64,000 nt of DNA, taken from Acerihabitans arboris (lineage in GTDB: Bacteria; Pseudomonadota; Gammaproteobacteria; Enterobacterales; Enterobacteriaceae). The notes beneath the pieces are model-generated. The model made no database searches and was not told the DNA's origin. It was given only the letters and a program-made list of their open reading frames with translations. The position numbers and the translations under genes are program-made. The stretch lies in NCBI RefSeq assembly GCF_010131535.1, contig NZ_WUBS01000010.1, positions 124,001 to 188,000 of the forward strand, given 5' to 3'. Shown in pieces: positions 57,126-64,000 of this stretch; the stretch's first letter is position 1, and each line of letters opens with the position of its first letter.

Positions 57126-57941
57126 TTACCAGCCCTTGACCGCGTCGCCATGATAGATTTTATCCGCCGCGGCGGCCACTTCATCGGTTTGATAGGCTTT
57201 CACCAGGTTTTTGACCTTATCGCTATCCTTGTTATCTTCCCGGGCGACAATCAGGTTGACGTAAGGGGAATCCTTATCCTCGATAAACAGGCCGTCCTTA
57301 TGGGGCGATAGCCCGATTTGCGTGGAGTAGTTGGTATTAATGATCGCCGCGTCGACTTTGCCGTCGTCCAGCGTGCGCGGCAGCTGGGCCGCCTCGATTT
57401 CAACAATTTTCAGATGCTTGGGATTGTCGATAATATCAAGCGAGGTCGGCAGCAGGCCGGTGCCGTCCCTGAGTTTGATCAGACCGTTTTTCTGCAGCAG
57501 CAGCAGGGAACGTCCCAGATTGGTCGGATCGTTGGGTATGGCGATCTGGGCGCCGTCCGGCAACTGGCCGATGGCGTGGATTTTGCGTGAATAACCGGCG
57601 ATGGGGTAGACAAAGGTTTTGCCGACCGCCGCCAGCCGATAGCCGCGCTCCTTGATCTGCTGGGCCAGGTAAGGACCGTGCTGGAAGGCGTTGGCGTCGA
57701 TATCCTTGGTGTTCAACGCCTCGTTCGGCAGGACATAGTCGGTGAAGGTCACCACCTCCACGTCCAGGTTGTACTTATCCTTCGCCACTTTTTTTACCGC
57801 GTCCCACAAAGGCTGATCGATGCCCGCGCTGACGCCGACCTTGATATGGTTGGCGTTTTTATCCGCGTTATCGCACGCGCTTAACCATAGGGGAATGACC
57901 ATCAGGCCGGCAAGGGCGATGGTTTTATAAGTGAGTGTCAT
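57126..57941 (-). CDS. metQ: MetQ/NlpA-type lipoprotein
   Basis: This 271-residue lipoprotein has signal sequence MTLTYKTIALAGLMVIPLWLSAC with lipobox LSAC and Cys23. The rest aligns throughout with E. coli MetQ/NlpA (IKVGVSAG, VTFTDYVLPNEALNTKDIDANAFQHGPYL, PNDPTNLGRSLLLLQK, and C-terminal GDAVKGW). It binds methionine at the inner-membrane surface. It stands alone, convergent with the importer operon. It could work with MetNI encoded elsewhere or lend its ligand to the adjacent MetNI pair. NlpA is an alternative name. Confidence 0.88.
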   Translation of the reverse strand: MTLTYKTIALAGLMVIPLWLSACDNADKNANHIKVGVSAGIDQPLWDAVKKVAKDKYNLDVEVVTFTDYVLPNEALNTKDIDANAFQHGPYLAQQIKERGYRLAAVGKTFVYPIAGYSRKIHAIGQLPDGAQIAIPNDPTNLGRSLLLLQKNGLIKLRDGTGLLPTSLDIIDNPKHLKIVEIEAAQLPRTLDDGKVDAAIINTNYSTQIGLSPHKDGLFIEDKDSPYVNLIVAREDNKDSDKVKNLVKAYQTDEVAAAADKIYHGDAVKGW

Positions 57942-58296
57942 GTTGCCGCGACTCCAGAATGGGTGAATTGCCGAATGGTTAACCAGCTGAGTTTTAGCCA
58001 ATGGCGCTGTTGATCCGAATGCGTCTGGCGTTGTCAAATGCCTGCATTCTTTTATAAAGGTTACATTAAACGACAAGCGTAATATATTGCTGAAAACGCA
58101 TTAAGAAATGATGAATTGTTATTAGCATTATTAGCTAAGAATAAATAAAAAAAGCATTAATAATCAAAAAGTAAGTATTTTTGTTAATCTTAAGTGAGAT
58201 AATAATCACATAATGATAATTTTTACTCTATTTAATAAAACTGCAACACTATTTGACCCATAATGTTAACTCCATCCCCAGTGCCCAGGTAAATAC
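57942..58296. other. intergenic AT-rich region
   Basis: This 355-bp region separates metQ from the adenylation-like gene and is markedly AT-rich from 58070 to 58260. It presumably holds divergent promoters. No gene was recognised. Confidence 0.4.
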
Positions 58297-59268
58297 ATGG
58301 TCCAGCTATCGGTTCATCCCGGCGTTCGTTGTTACCAGCAGCGCGCAGCCGACACGTCCGCGCAGGATTGCGCGTTAAGCGAGCGCTTTATGCGCCAGGC
58401 CGTGCTGAACAAAACCAGGCCGGCGATTATCACGCTGGACCGTATCCTGAGCTATGGCGAACTGGCCCGGGACGCGCGCCCCCTGGCCGCGCACCTGCGC
58501 CGGCTGGGCGTGGGACCGGAAACGCCGGTGGCGGTGTTATTGGAGCCCGGCATTGAGCAGATCACCGCCCAGGTGGCGATTATCCTGGCCGGCGGCAGCG
58601 TGCTGCCGCTGGACGCCTCGATGCCGGATGAACAGCTGGCCGGTTTGCTGCGGCAGTGGCGGGTGCGGTTTACCCTCACCGACGGCTTGTCCCAGGCGCG
58701 GGTTTTGCCTACCCATTTTGTCGTCCTGGAACACATAGCGGTGGGGGATGGCAATGATCTGGATTTTATCCCGGCGCGCGCCTCTCCGCCGCAACGCACC
58801 CATCTGCTGGTGACGGGGGGCGCCTGCAGGGAGATTGACGCGCGCAGGATCACAGGCCGGGTCATCAATCGCCGGCACGTGCGGGTGAACCATGACGATC
58901 GGGTTGGCTGCATTGCCGAACCCACGGGCTTTGCATATCAGCTTGAGGTATGGGGCGCCTTGCTTAACGGCGCGGCGGCGGTGGTGCTGCCGATGAGTAT
59001 CGTCCTCGACCCCGTTCGGTTAACCACGGCATTGGCCCAGTTTGCCATCAGCATCCTTTTTATCAGCGCCAAGGCGTTTAACCAGGTGGCGCGCCGGTGT
59101 CCGGATGCGTTCCGGTCCCTGCAGTACCTGCTGGTGGCAGGCGATGCCCTTGACGGCGCGGACGTGAGCCGGGTATTAAAATACGGGGCGCCACGGCATC
59201 TATTGAACGCCGGACCGGCTTACGGCAACCCGGCCGGCCCGTTATATCGTGAGATCCCAGCTATATGA
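58297..59268 (+). CDS. degenerate, truncated adenylation-domain protein
   Basis: This 323-residue protein resembles the N-terminal subdomain of NRPS adenylation/AMP-binding enzymes. Examples are ILSYGELARDARPLAAHLRRLGVGPETPVAVLLEPG and AQVAIILAGGSVLPLDASMPDEQLAGLL. Where the ATP-binding A3 core (YTSGSTGxPKG) should be, it has LLVTGGACREIDARR. The A5 core is altered to LLNAGPAYGNPAGPLY. It stops there, without the ATP-contacting and C-terminal subdomains. It is probably inactive as an adenylating enzyme: either a pseudogene or a non-catalytic relative. No carrier protein is adjacent. Confidence 0.7.
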   Translation: MVQLSVHPGVRCYQQRAADTSAQDCALSERFMRQAVLNKTRPAIITLDRILSYGELARDARPLAAHLRRLGVGPETPVAVLLEPGIEQITAQVAIILAGGSVLPLDASMPDEQLAGLLRQWRVRFTLTDGLSQARVLPTHFVVLEHIAVGDGNDLDFIPARASPPQRTHLLVTGGACREIDARRITGRVINRRHVRVNHDDRVGCIAEPTGFAYQLEVWGALLNGAAAVVLPMSIVLDPVRLTTALAQFAISILFISAKAFNQVARRCPDAFRSLQYLLVAGDALDGADVSRVLKYGAPRHLLNAGPAYGNPAGPLYREIPAI

Positions 59269-59284
59269 GTAATAGCGGCGCGCG

Positions 59285-60013
59285 TTAGGCCCGTCGTTGA
59301 TCCCACAACTGTTGCATTTGCGCGTCTATCGATGACGGATCCCGCCTGAGGCTGTCCCATACGTCCCGCGCGCGCTTATCGGCCAGTACATATTCCCGAT
59401 CGAGCCGGATGCCTTCCAGCGTTTGCTCCGCCACCTGTGTGGGCGATACCTTCGCGGCGTCGATGCCCGCCGTCATATCGGTATCGATAAAACCGGCGTA
59501 AACGCCGATAACCCGCGTTCCCTGCGCCCGCAGCTGGATCCGCGCCGCGTCGGTAACCGCCTGCGCCGCGTGTTTCGAGGCGCCATAGGTGGCATTCAGC
59601 GGCGAGGTAAACCAACTGACCACCGACAGCATATTGACCAGCGCGCCGCCGCCGTTGGCGGCCAGCACCGGCGCAAAGGCCTTGATCATCGCCAGCAGTC
59701 CGTAGACGTTCACCTCCATTTCCCGGCGCATGGCCGCGATGGACCCCTCGGCCAGCATGGGGCTTTGCAGCAGGATGCCGGCGTTGTTAACCAGGATATC
59801 CACGTCCGCGCACCGCCGCGCCGCCGCGGCAACGTCGGCCGGCGAGGTTACGTCCAGCTTCACCGGCGTCAGCCGCCCGTCGGTAATGGCTGCGGGATCG
59901 CGCGCCGCGGCGTAGACCTTGGCGGCGCCCGCGCCAAGCAGCGCCTCGGCATAGGCTTTGCCCAGCCCCCGGTTCGCCCCGGTCACCAGTGCGGTACAGC
60001 CTTCGATTTGCAT
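59285..60013 (-). CDS. short-chain dehydrogenase/reductase
   Basis: This 242-residue classical SDR has the cofactor motif TGANRGLG near residue 12 and NNAGI around residue 80. The catalytic Ser is in MLSVVSW and the catalytic pair is YGASKHA. It lacks a clear basic residue pattern that would settle NAD versus NADP. It is transcribed from a region of gene remnants and is convergent with the adenylation-like gene. The substrate is unknown. Confidence 0.88.
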   Translation of the reverse strand: MQIEGCTALVTGANRGLGKAYAEALLGAGAAKVYAAARDPAAITDGRLTPVKLDVTSPADVAAAARRCADVDILVNNAGILLQSPMLAEGSIAAMRREMEVNVYGLLAMIKAFAPVLAANGGGALVNMLSVVSWFTSPLNATYGASKHAAQAVTDAARIQLRAQGTRVIGVYAGFIDTDMTAGIDAAKVSPTQVAEQTLEGIRLDREYVLADKRARDVWDSLRRDPSSIDAQMQQLWDQRRA

Positions 60014-60046
60014 ATTGATTTCCTGTGGTCGGGCTTATCATCAGCG

Positions 60047-60367
60047 CTATCTTACCAGCTTAAGTTCCCGGCGTACTACTTTGCCGGAACGGGTGCGGGG
60101 CAGGACGTCGACGATGCGCACGCGTCTTGGCCGCGTGCAGCGGCCAAGACGGGCGGCAATCGCGGCCGCAAGCCGGGCCTTTAGCCGCGCTACCGTTGCC
60201 TTTGCCGCCGACGGGTCCGCCAGCACCACGTACAGCTCGGGCAACTGGCCCAGCAGGAAGTGGGCAATGCCAATCACCGCCGCGTCGGCCGCGCAGGCCG
60301 CTCCGGTATCGGCGTCAACGACGGTTAAGCGACGGGGGATCACCGGGCGCAGCCTGTTCACCGCCAC
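60047..60367 (-). pseudogene. C-terminal remnant of an acyl-CoA synthetase
   Basis: About 95 residues on the minus strand (from VVDADTGAACAADAAVIGIAHFLLGQLPELYVVL to VDVLPRTRSGKVVRREL) match the C-terminal domain of acetyl-/propionyl-CoA synthetases. This includes the SGKxxRR segment with the acetylatable Lys. The rest of the enzyme is absent, and upstream the sequence changes to a flavin-monooxygenase-like fragment. This is therefore a decayed remnant. Confidence 0.7.
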
Positions 60368-60461
60368 GCGTTACCCGATCCACCCCGACGCCTTCGCGCA
60401 GCGGCGGCTGGAAGCGCGCGGCGTAGCGTTCGAGGTAATCGACTATTTGCTCCTTAACCAT
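60360..60461 (-). pseudogene. short remnant of a flavin-containing monooxygenase
   Basis: A stretch of about 34 codons on the minus strand (EQIVDYLERYAARFQPPLR, then EGVGVDRV) closely resembles the region before the NADPH-binding part of FMO/BVMO-like proteins. The FAD motif upstream and everything after it are missing. It joins directly to the acyl-CoA-synthetase remnant. Confidence 0.55.
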
Positions 60462-60606
60462 ATATGCCTGGGCGGTCCGGTTACCCGGCAGCTGTGTGAA
60501 GAGAACCTGATGACGGTGGCCGACCAGCTTGAATATTCGGCGCACTTTTCCAGCGTGGCGCTTTAACCAGGGACGCGTCGACCCGGCCGGCTCGGCCGAT
60601 AAGGGC

Positions 60607-61518
60607 TCACGCCTGCATCAGGGTCAGCAGGGTGGTGATAATGATAATGCTGATAAATATCGACAGGGAACCGGTAAAACTGGACACCGAGCCAAGGGGA
60701 ACGGACCACCGGGAGGTAAACATCGGCGACAGGGCGGAGCCCGGCGCAAATACCGCCACTGCCAGCACCTGGCGGATTTCAAGCGGCAACGGAGTATAAA
60801 AATAGAACAAGACGGCGAACAGGGCGCCGGCGCCGTACCGCAGCGCCAGGACTTTATACACGTGTTTCAGCTGCGAACGGTCGATATTGATTTCAAGCAT
60901 CATGCCGATAATCAGCATGGCGATAAACGGGTTGGCGTTGCCGACGATCGAGGTCAGGATGGTGACCTGGCTGGGAAGATGATAGCCGCACAGCGCCGCC
61001 GCCAGCAGCAGCATATAGACGTCAAACGGAACAGACGAAAATAAGCGCTTAAAGGTATTTTTCAGGCCGGAACTCTTGCCGGTGGCATTGGACGCGGCGA
61101 CATAACTCCCGCCGGTACAGATAACGGAATTGCCGGCGTCAAACAGGCAGGTGGCGACAATGCCGACGGGACCGAGAAAGCCCTGGACATAAGGCAGGGT
61201 AAAACACCCGATATTGTAGCCGGGCGAGTTGATCATATAAAAGGCTTTGGTTTCATTATCGCGTTTGCGGGCGATCAGGTAGCCGCCATACATCAGCAGG
61301 ATATTGCAGACAAAACCGATAAGCACCAGCACCAGCAGGGAATGATCAACCTCAAAGCTGGCAAAGCCGTTGATTACCGCCGCCGGCAGCGTCAGGTTCA
61401 TCATTATTTTCGACAAGGCAACACTATCTGAGCGCTGCAGCATGCCGTATTGCTTTAACAGATAGCCGGCCACGATAATCAAAAAGAAAGAAAAGGCTTT
61501 AAGGAGAACGTCCAGCAT
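60607..61518 (-). CDS. AEC-family membrane transporter
   Basis: This 303-residue, 10-helix protein of the auxin efflux carrier family (bacterial relatives such as YfdV/MdcF) begins MLDVLLKAFSFFLIIVAGYLLKQYGML. It contains NSPGYNIGCFTLPYVQGFLGPVG and the later FAPGSALSPMFTSRW. Substrate unknown, possibly a carboxylate. The start at 61518 is chosen because the family begins there; an ATG 33 bp upstream is possible. Confidence 0.85.
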   Translation of the reverse strand: MLDVLLKAFSFFLIIVAGYLLKQYGMLQRSDSVALSKIMMNLTLPAAVINGFASFEVDHSLLVLVLIGFVCNILLMYGGYLIARKRDNETKAFYMINSPGYNIGCFTLPYVQGFLGPVGIVATCLFDAGNSVICTGGSYVAASNATGKSSGLKNTFKRLFSSVPFDVYMLLLAAALCGYHLPSQVTILTSIVGNANPFIAMLIIGMMLEINIDRSQLKHVYKVLALRYGAGALFAVLFYFYTPLPLEIRQVLAVAVFAPGSALSPMFTSRWSVPLGSVSSFTGSLSIFISIIIITTLLTLMQA

Positions 61519-61600
61519 AGCACCGCCCCGGCGAAATAATGCATTCATCATACATTACCACCTGGGCCAGTCACATCGTTTTGTCAGCGCCCGCGCGACA

Positions 61601-62290
61601 TTATGTTTCCGCCGTGGCAGCGGGAATTCGGGAGATGTCATAGATATCGCCGGTTTCAAGCACCGGACGGGGAAAACCCCGGCGGGCGAGGTTAAGCATC
61701 GCCCGCCCTATGGTTTCCGTGGTCAGGATACTGCGTGGGTACAGCGGGCGCAGCAACGTCGCCACCGGCACCAGCAGCAGATATAACAGCCGATACAGCG
61801 CGGTTTTGGATCGCGCGCCGTGCTTAGGCAAGATAATGCCGGGGCGGATGATATATACCGCTTTTAGCCCCAGGCGTTGCAGGGCGTTTTCAGTGCCGCC
61901 GCGCACCCGTTCCCACATGGTGCGGCTTTTTTCCGCGCTGTCGGCCCCGGCCCCGGATAAATAGACAAAGGTCGACGCCGGGCTTATCCGCGCCAGCGCC
62001 CCGGCCGCGGCCAGGGTCAGGTCATTGGTAATGGCGGTATAGCGTTGTTCATCCATGCCTACCGAGCTTACCCCGAGGCAAAAAAAAGCGGCGTCGACGC
62101 CGCCGAGCCGGTGGGTTATTTCGTCATAACGCAACAGGTCGGTGTGGATCAGGATCTGCAGTTTGGCATGTTGAACGCGCGGCGCGGAGCGCCCTAACGC
62201 GATCACCGTGGTTACATCATCGGCCAGCAGGCATTCCCGCAGTACCCCTTGGCCCACCATGCCGGTGGCGCCCCAGATTATTACTTTCAT
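61601..62290 (-). CDS. NAD(P)-binding atypical SDR
   Basis: This 229-residue Rossmann-fold protein starts MKVIIWGATGMVGQGVL (the GxTGxxG motif of atypical/extended SDRs). It continues with FFCLGVSSVGM and FVYLSGAGAD. No YxxxK pair is obvious at the usual place, as in NmrA/HTATIP2-like sensors. It lies 27 bp after a DUF1330 gene and is probably cotranscribed. Function unknown. Confidence 0.78.
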   Translation of the reverse strand: MKVIIWGATGMVGQGVLRECLLADDVTTVIALGRSAPRVQHAKLQILIHTDLLRYDEITHRLGGVDAAFFCLGVSSVGMDEQRYTAITNDLTLAAAGALARISPASTFVYLSGAGADSAEKSRTMWERVRGGTENALQRLGLKAVYIIRPGIILPKHGARSKTALYRLLYLLLVPVATLLRPLYPRSILTTETIGRAMLNLARRGFPRPVLETGDIYDISRIPAATAET

Positions 62291-62317
62291 GTCAGTGTCT
62301 CCGCAGGGCGGAACGCG

Positions 62318-62605
62318 TTATCCGCCCTCCACGCCCTGAATGATAAACGTCCGGTAGGCCGCCCCGCGCAAGCGGTGTACTACCGCTTCCTGATACTCGG
62401 GGCCGTCATACCAGGCTTCCGCCGCCTCGAAGGTGAATATCACCGCTCCGTCCACCGGCTCGCCGTCGGTATGGCGCAGGCGGCCATACAGCGCCAGGGG
62501 GATCGGGTGGAGGCGGCCGGCGCTTTTTTCCGCTTTCTCGCTATAGATTTTCATTTGTTCCGGATCATGGGTGGCTGCGCGTACGGCAACAAAATAGGCT
62601 GGCAT
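62318..62605 (-). CDS. DUF1330 family protein
   Basis: This 95-residue protein has the ferredoxin-like dimeric alpha/beta-barrel pattern of DUF1330. It starts MPAYFVAVRAATHDPEQMKIYSEKAEK, has GEPVDGAVIFTFEAAEAWYDGPEYQEAV in the middle and ends YRTFIIQGVEGG. Members of this family have no settled function. It is the first gene of a two-gene unit with the NAD(P)-binding protein. Confidence 0.82.
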   Translation of the reverse strand: MPAYFVAVRAATHDPEQMKIYSEKAEKSAGRLHPIPLALYGRLRHTDGEPVDGAVIFTFEAAEAWYDGPEYQEAVVHRLRGAAYRTFIIQGVEGG

Positions 62606-62654
62606 CGGTAACTCCCGGGCAGTGATGAACCGGCGGCGATAATCGCCGCCGGTT

Positions 62655-62697
62655 AAAAAACCTGTCCCGGCGGAAAACGCGGTGTCGCCGGGACAGG
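62655..62697 (-). terminator. strong intrinsic terminator of the SDR gene
   Basis: On the minus strand a perfect 12-bp stem CCTGTCCCGGCG / CGCCGGGACAGG with a 13-nt loop is followed by TTTTTT. It lies 13 bp after the SDR stop codon. A second perfect 12-bp hairpin (62628-62654, loop TAA) follows at once. Confidence 0.9.
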
Positions 62698-62709
62698 CCA
62701 GGCCCGGTA

Positions 62710-63459
62710 TCAGCGCCAGCCGCCGGAGGCGCTGATGCGTTCGCCGGTCAGCCAGGCGGCGGCATCCGAGGCCAGGAACAGCGCAACCTTGGCAATATCC
62801 GCCGGCTGCCCGAAGCGGCCCAGCGGCGTTTGCGCCACCAGTTCTTTTTCAAAGTCGCTGCCCAGTACGCCTGCCTGGGCAGCGCCTTCGGTCGCCACGC
62901 CGCCCGGCGCAACGGCATTTACCCGGATGCCGCGGGGGCCCAGCTCCTTCGACAGCCCGACGGTCAGGGTATCAATCGCCCCTTTGGTCGCCGCGTAAAT
63001 GGTGGTGCCCGGCGTTGGATGGGTACTGACCACCGACGTGATATTAATAACGCTGCCGCCCAGTGGACTAAAATACTTTAGCGCTTCCCGCGTCGAGAGG
63101 ATAGTGCCGAGCACATTGATATTAAACTGCCGGTGGAACTCGGCTTCGGTAACTTCCTCCAGCGGGCCAAAGGCAAACACTCCGGCGTTGTTCACCAGCA
63201 CGTCGAGGGGGCCGTAGGCGTCTCGCGCCGCGCTGAAAATGCGCTGGACGTCAAGCGCGCTGGCGACATCGCCCTGGACGGCGATCGCCTTGCCGCCGCT
63301 GCCGACGATGGCCGCCACCACCTTATCCGCATCCTCGCGGCTGGAGGCATAGTTAACCACCACCGAGGCGCCGGCGGCGGCGAAGCTTTTGGCGATACCG
63401 GCGCCGATACCTTTGGATGCGCCGGTGACGACGGCGACTTTACCTTGTAGCTGGGTCAT
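62710..63459 (-). CDS. short-chain dehydrogenase/reductase (FabG-like)
   Basis: This 249-residue classical SDR has TGASKGIG at the N-terminus, NNAGVFAFG, the Ser of NITSVVS, and YAATKGA as the YxxxK pair. VNYASSREDADK after strand 2 suggests NADP. It is monocistronic, with its own strong terminator, and divergent from an ArsR-type gene that probably controls it. Substrate unknown. Confidence 0.9.
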   Translation of the reverse strand: MTQLQGKVAVVTGASKGIGAGIAKSFAAAGASVVVNYASSREDADKVVAAIVGSGGKAIAVQGDVASALDVQRIFSAARDAYGPLDVLVNNAGVFAFGPLEEVTEAEFHRQFNINVLGTILSTREALKYFSPLGGSVINITSVVSTHPTPGTTIYAATKGAIDTLTVGLSKELGPRGIRVNAVAPGGVATEGAAQAGVLGSDFEKELVAQTPLGRFGQPADIAKVALFLASDAAAWLTGERISASGGWR

Positions 63460-63493
63460 GACAAGACTCCTGATGATGAAACGTTAAGTACGA

Positions 63494-63514
63494 TAGTTCG
63501 GAATTAATGAACTA
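63494..63514. promoter_or_regulatory. operator-like palindrome 1 (ArsR/SDR)
   Basis: The inverted repeat TAGTTC-N9-GAACTA lies between the divergent SDR and ArsR-type genes. An identical one starts exactly 24 bp further on. Confidence 0.75.
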
Positions 63515-63517
63515 TAT

Positions 63518-63538
63518 TAGTTCGTAAAATATGAACTA
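63518..63538. promoter_or_regulatory. operator-like palindrome 2 (ArsR/SDR)
   Basis: This second TAGTTC-N9-GAACTA has identical arms and spacer length and a different spacer sequence. It lies 37 bp before the ArsR-type gene's ATG, placing it over the likely promoter. Confidence 0.75.
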
Positions 63539-63574
63539 TTGGACAATTTGTCAACCATCTGTTATAAATATTCG

Positions 63575-63943
63575 ATGAGACCGATAATTCACCCCGCCGC
63601 CGAAGACATCACCGTAGAGGGGATCCTGCACGCTCTGTCCGATCCCCTGCGCGTGCATATTTTCACCGCCATCGCCCGCGCCGAATGCTCCCAGCCCTGC
63701 TCGGCGTTTCTTGAGTTCAGCGAGCGCAGCGTGCCGAAATCCACATTGTCCCAGCACTTCAAGATATTGCGGGAAGCCGGGCTTATCCGCAGCGAGCGCA
63801 AAGGCGTGGAAGTGCGCAATACTCTGCGCCATGACGATCTGCAAGAACGCTTCGGCGCGCTTATCCAGGCGATCCTTGGATCCTATAGCGCGCAGTGCGC
63901 CAGGACGCCTAAAAACCCGGGCTGCCCCGCCGACGGTGATTGA
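63575..63943 (+). CDS. ArsR-type winged-helix repressor
   Basis: This 122-residue regulator has an ArsR-like winged helix. It contains ILHALSDPLRVHIFTAIA, then VPKSTLSQHFKILREAGLIRSERKGVEV with the recognition helix and wing. Cysteines occur at CSQPC near residue 40 and near the C-terminus, but the classical metal-binding CxCxx pattern is absent. A non-metal ligand or thiol sensing is more likely. The start MRPIIHPAAED was chosen because a longer start would run into the operators. It is divergent from the SDR gene. Confidence 0.88.
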   Translation: MRPIIHPAAEDITVEGILHALSDPLRVHIFTAIARAECSQPCSAFLEFSERSVPKSTLSQHFKILREAGLIRSERKGVEVRNTLRHDDLQERFGALIQAILGSYSAQCARTPKNPGCPADGD

Positions 63944-64000
63944 TATTTTCCGCTGAAAAAATATTAGCAATATTCAACGGTAAATATCATAATCCGCACG

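Noticed and set aside
60481-60566. plus-strand frame ending VADQLEYSAHFSSVAL as a gene remnant
   Set aside because: It looks protein-like over a short stretch, but no family could be named and the opposite strand carries a better-supported fragment partly overlapping upstream.

Overview
The window looks like chromosomal DNA of a GC-rich member of the Enterobacterales, most likely Pectobacteriaceae or a Sodalis-like relative. This rests on E. coli-like syntenic blocks (cecR-ybhGFSR, an OmpC/OmpF-type porin, a ybiJ-like DUF1471 gene) and on a hydrogenase-4 formate hydrogenlyase locus of the kind described in Pectobacterium. No rRNA, tRNA, CRISPR array, phage or intact insertion sequence was seen.

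Region 1 (1-2.4 kb) holds the 3' end of an MFS permease gene and an unrecognised 424-residue protein with a helix-hairpin-helix-like segment and a D...ExE nuclease-like signature. Region 2 (2.4-27.5 kb) is a complete, compact formate hydrogenlyase-2 locus: focA, fhlA, fdhF, hydN, hycI, hyfJ to hyfA, then hypABCDEF divergently. Formate would enter or leave through FocA. FdhF, with Cys140 where E. coli has selenocysteine, would oxidise formate. HydN and HyfA/HyfH relay electrons, HyfG/HyfI make H2, and HyfB/C/D/E/F form the membrane arm. HypA-F and HycI build and process the NiFe site. Four well-spaced -24/-12 (sigma-54) promoters and a shared palindrome fit control of the whole set by FhlA. Opposed arrays of a 39-bp repeat sit between the convergent fhlA and fdhF genes.

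Region 3 (27.5-41 kb) carries a LysR regulator and an MFS carboxylate/sialate-type transporter, an isolated waaQ-like and waaL-like pair (LPS core and O-antigen ligation), the cecR-ybhGFSR drug-efflux ABC operon with a likely CecR operator, a small DUF1471 periplasmic protein and a general porin that share a bidirectional terminator.

Region 4 (41-46.6 kb) is a choline-O-sulfate module: ABC ATPase and permease, LysR regulator, choline-sulfatase and choline-binding protein. No betAB genes lie alongside.

Region 5 (46.7-58 kb) is a six-gene translationally coupled operon (peptide-type ABC transporter, luciferase-like flavin monooxygenase, fused carboxymuconolactone-decarboxylase-like protein). 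It is followed by a MetN-MetI-MetQ-type importer whose binding protein lacks a lipobox, and by a separate MetQ/NlpA lipoprotein gene. The content suggests scavenging of an organosulfur or peptide-like compound, but the substrate is unknown.

Region 6 (58-64 kb) looks like an accessory junkyard: a degenerate adenylation-domain protein, two short-chain dehydrogenases, remnants of an acyl-CoA synthetase and a flavin monooxygenase, an AEC permease, an NAD(P)-binding protein with a DUF1330 protein, and an ArsR-type regulator divergent from an SDR gene, with two identical operator-like palindromes between them.
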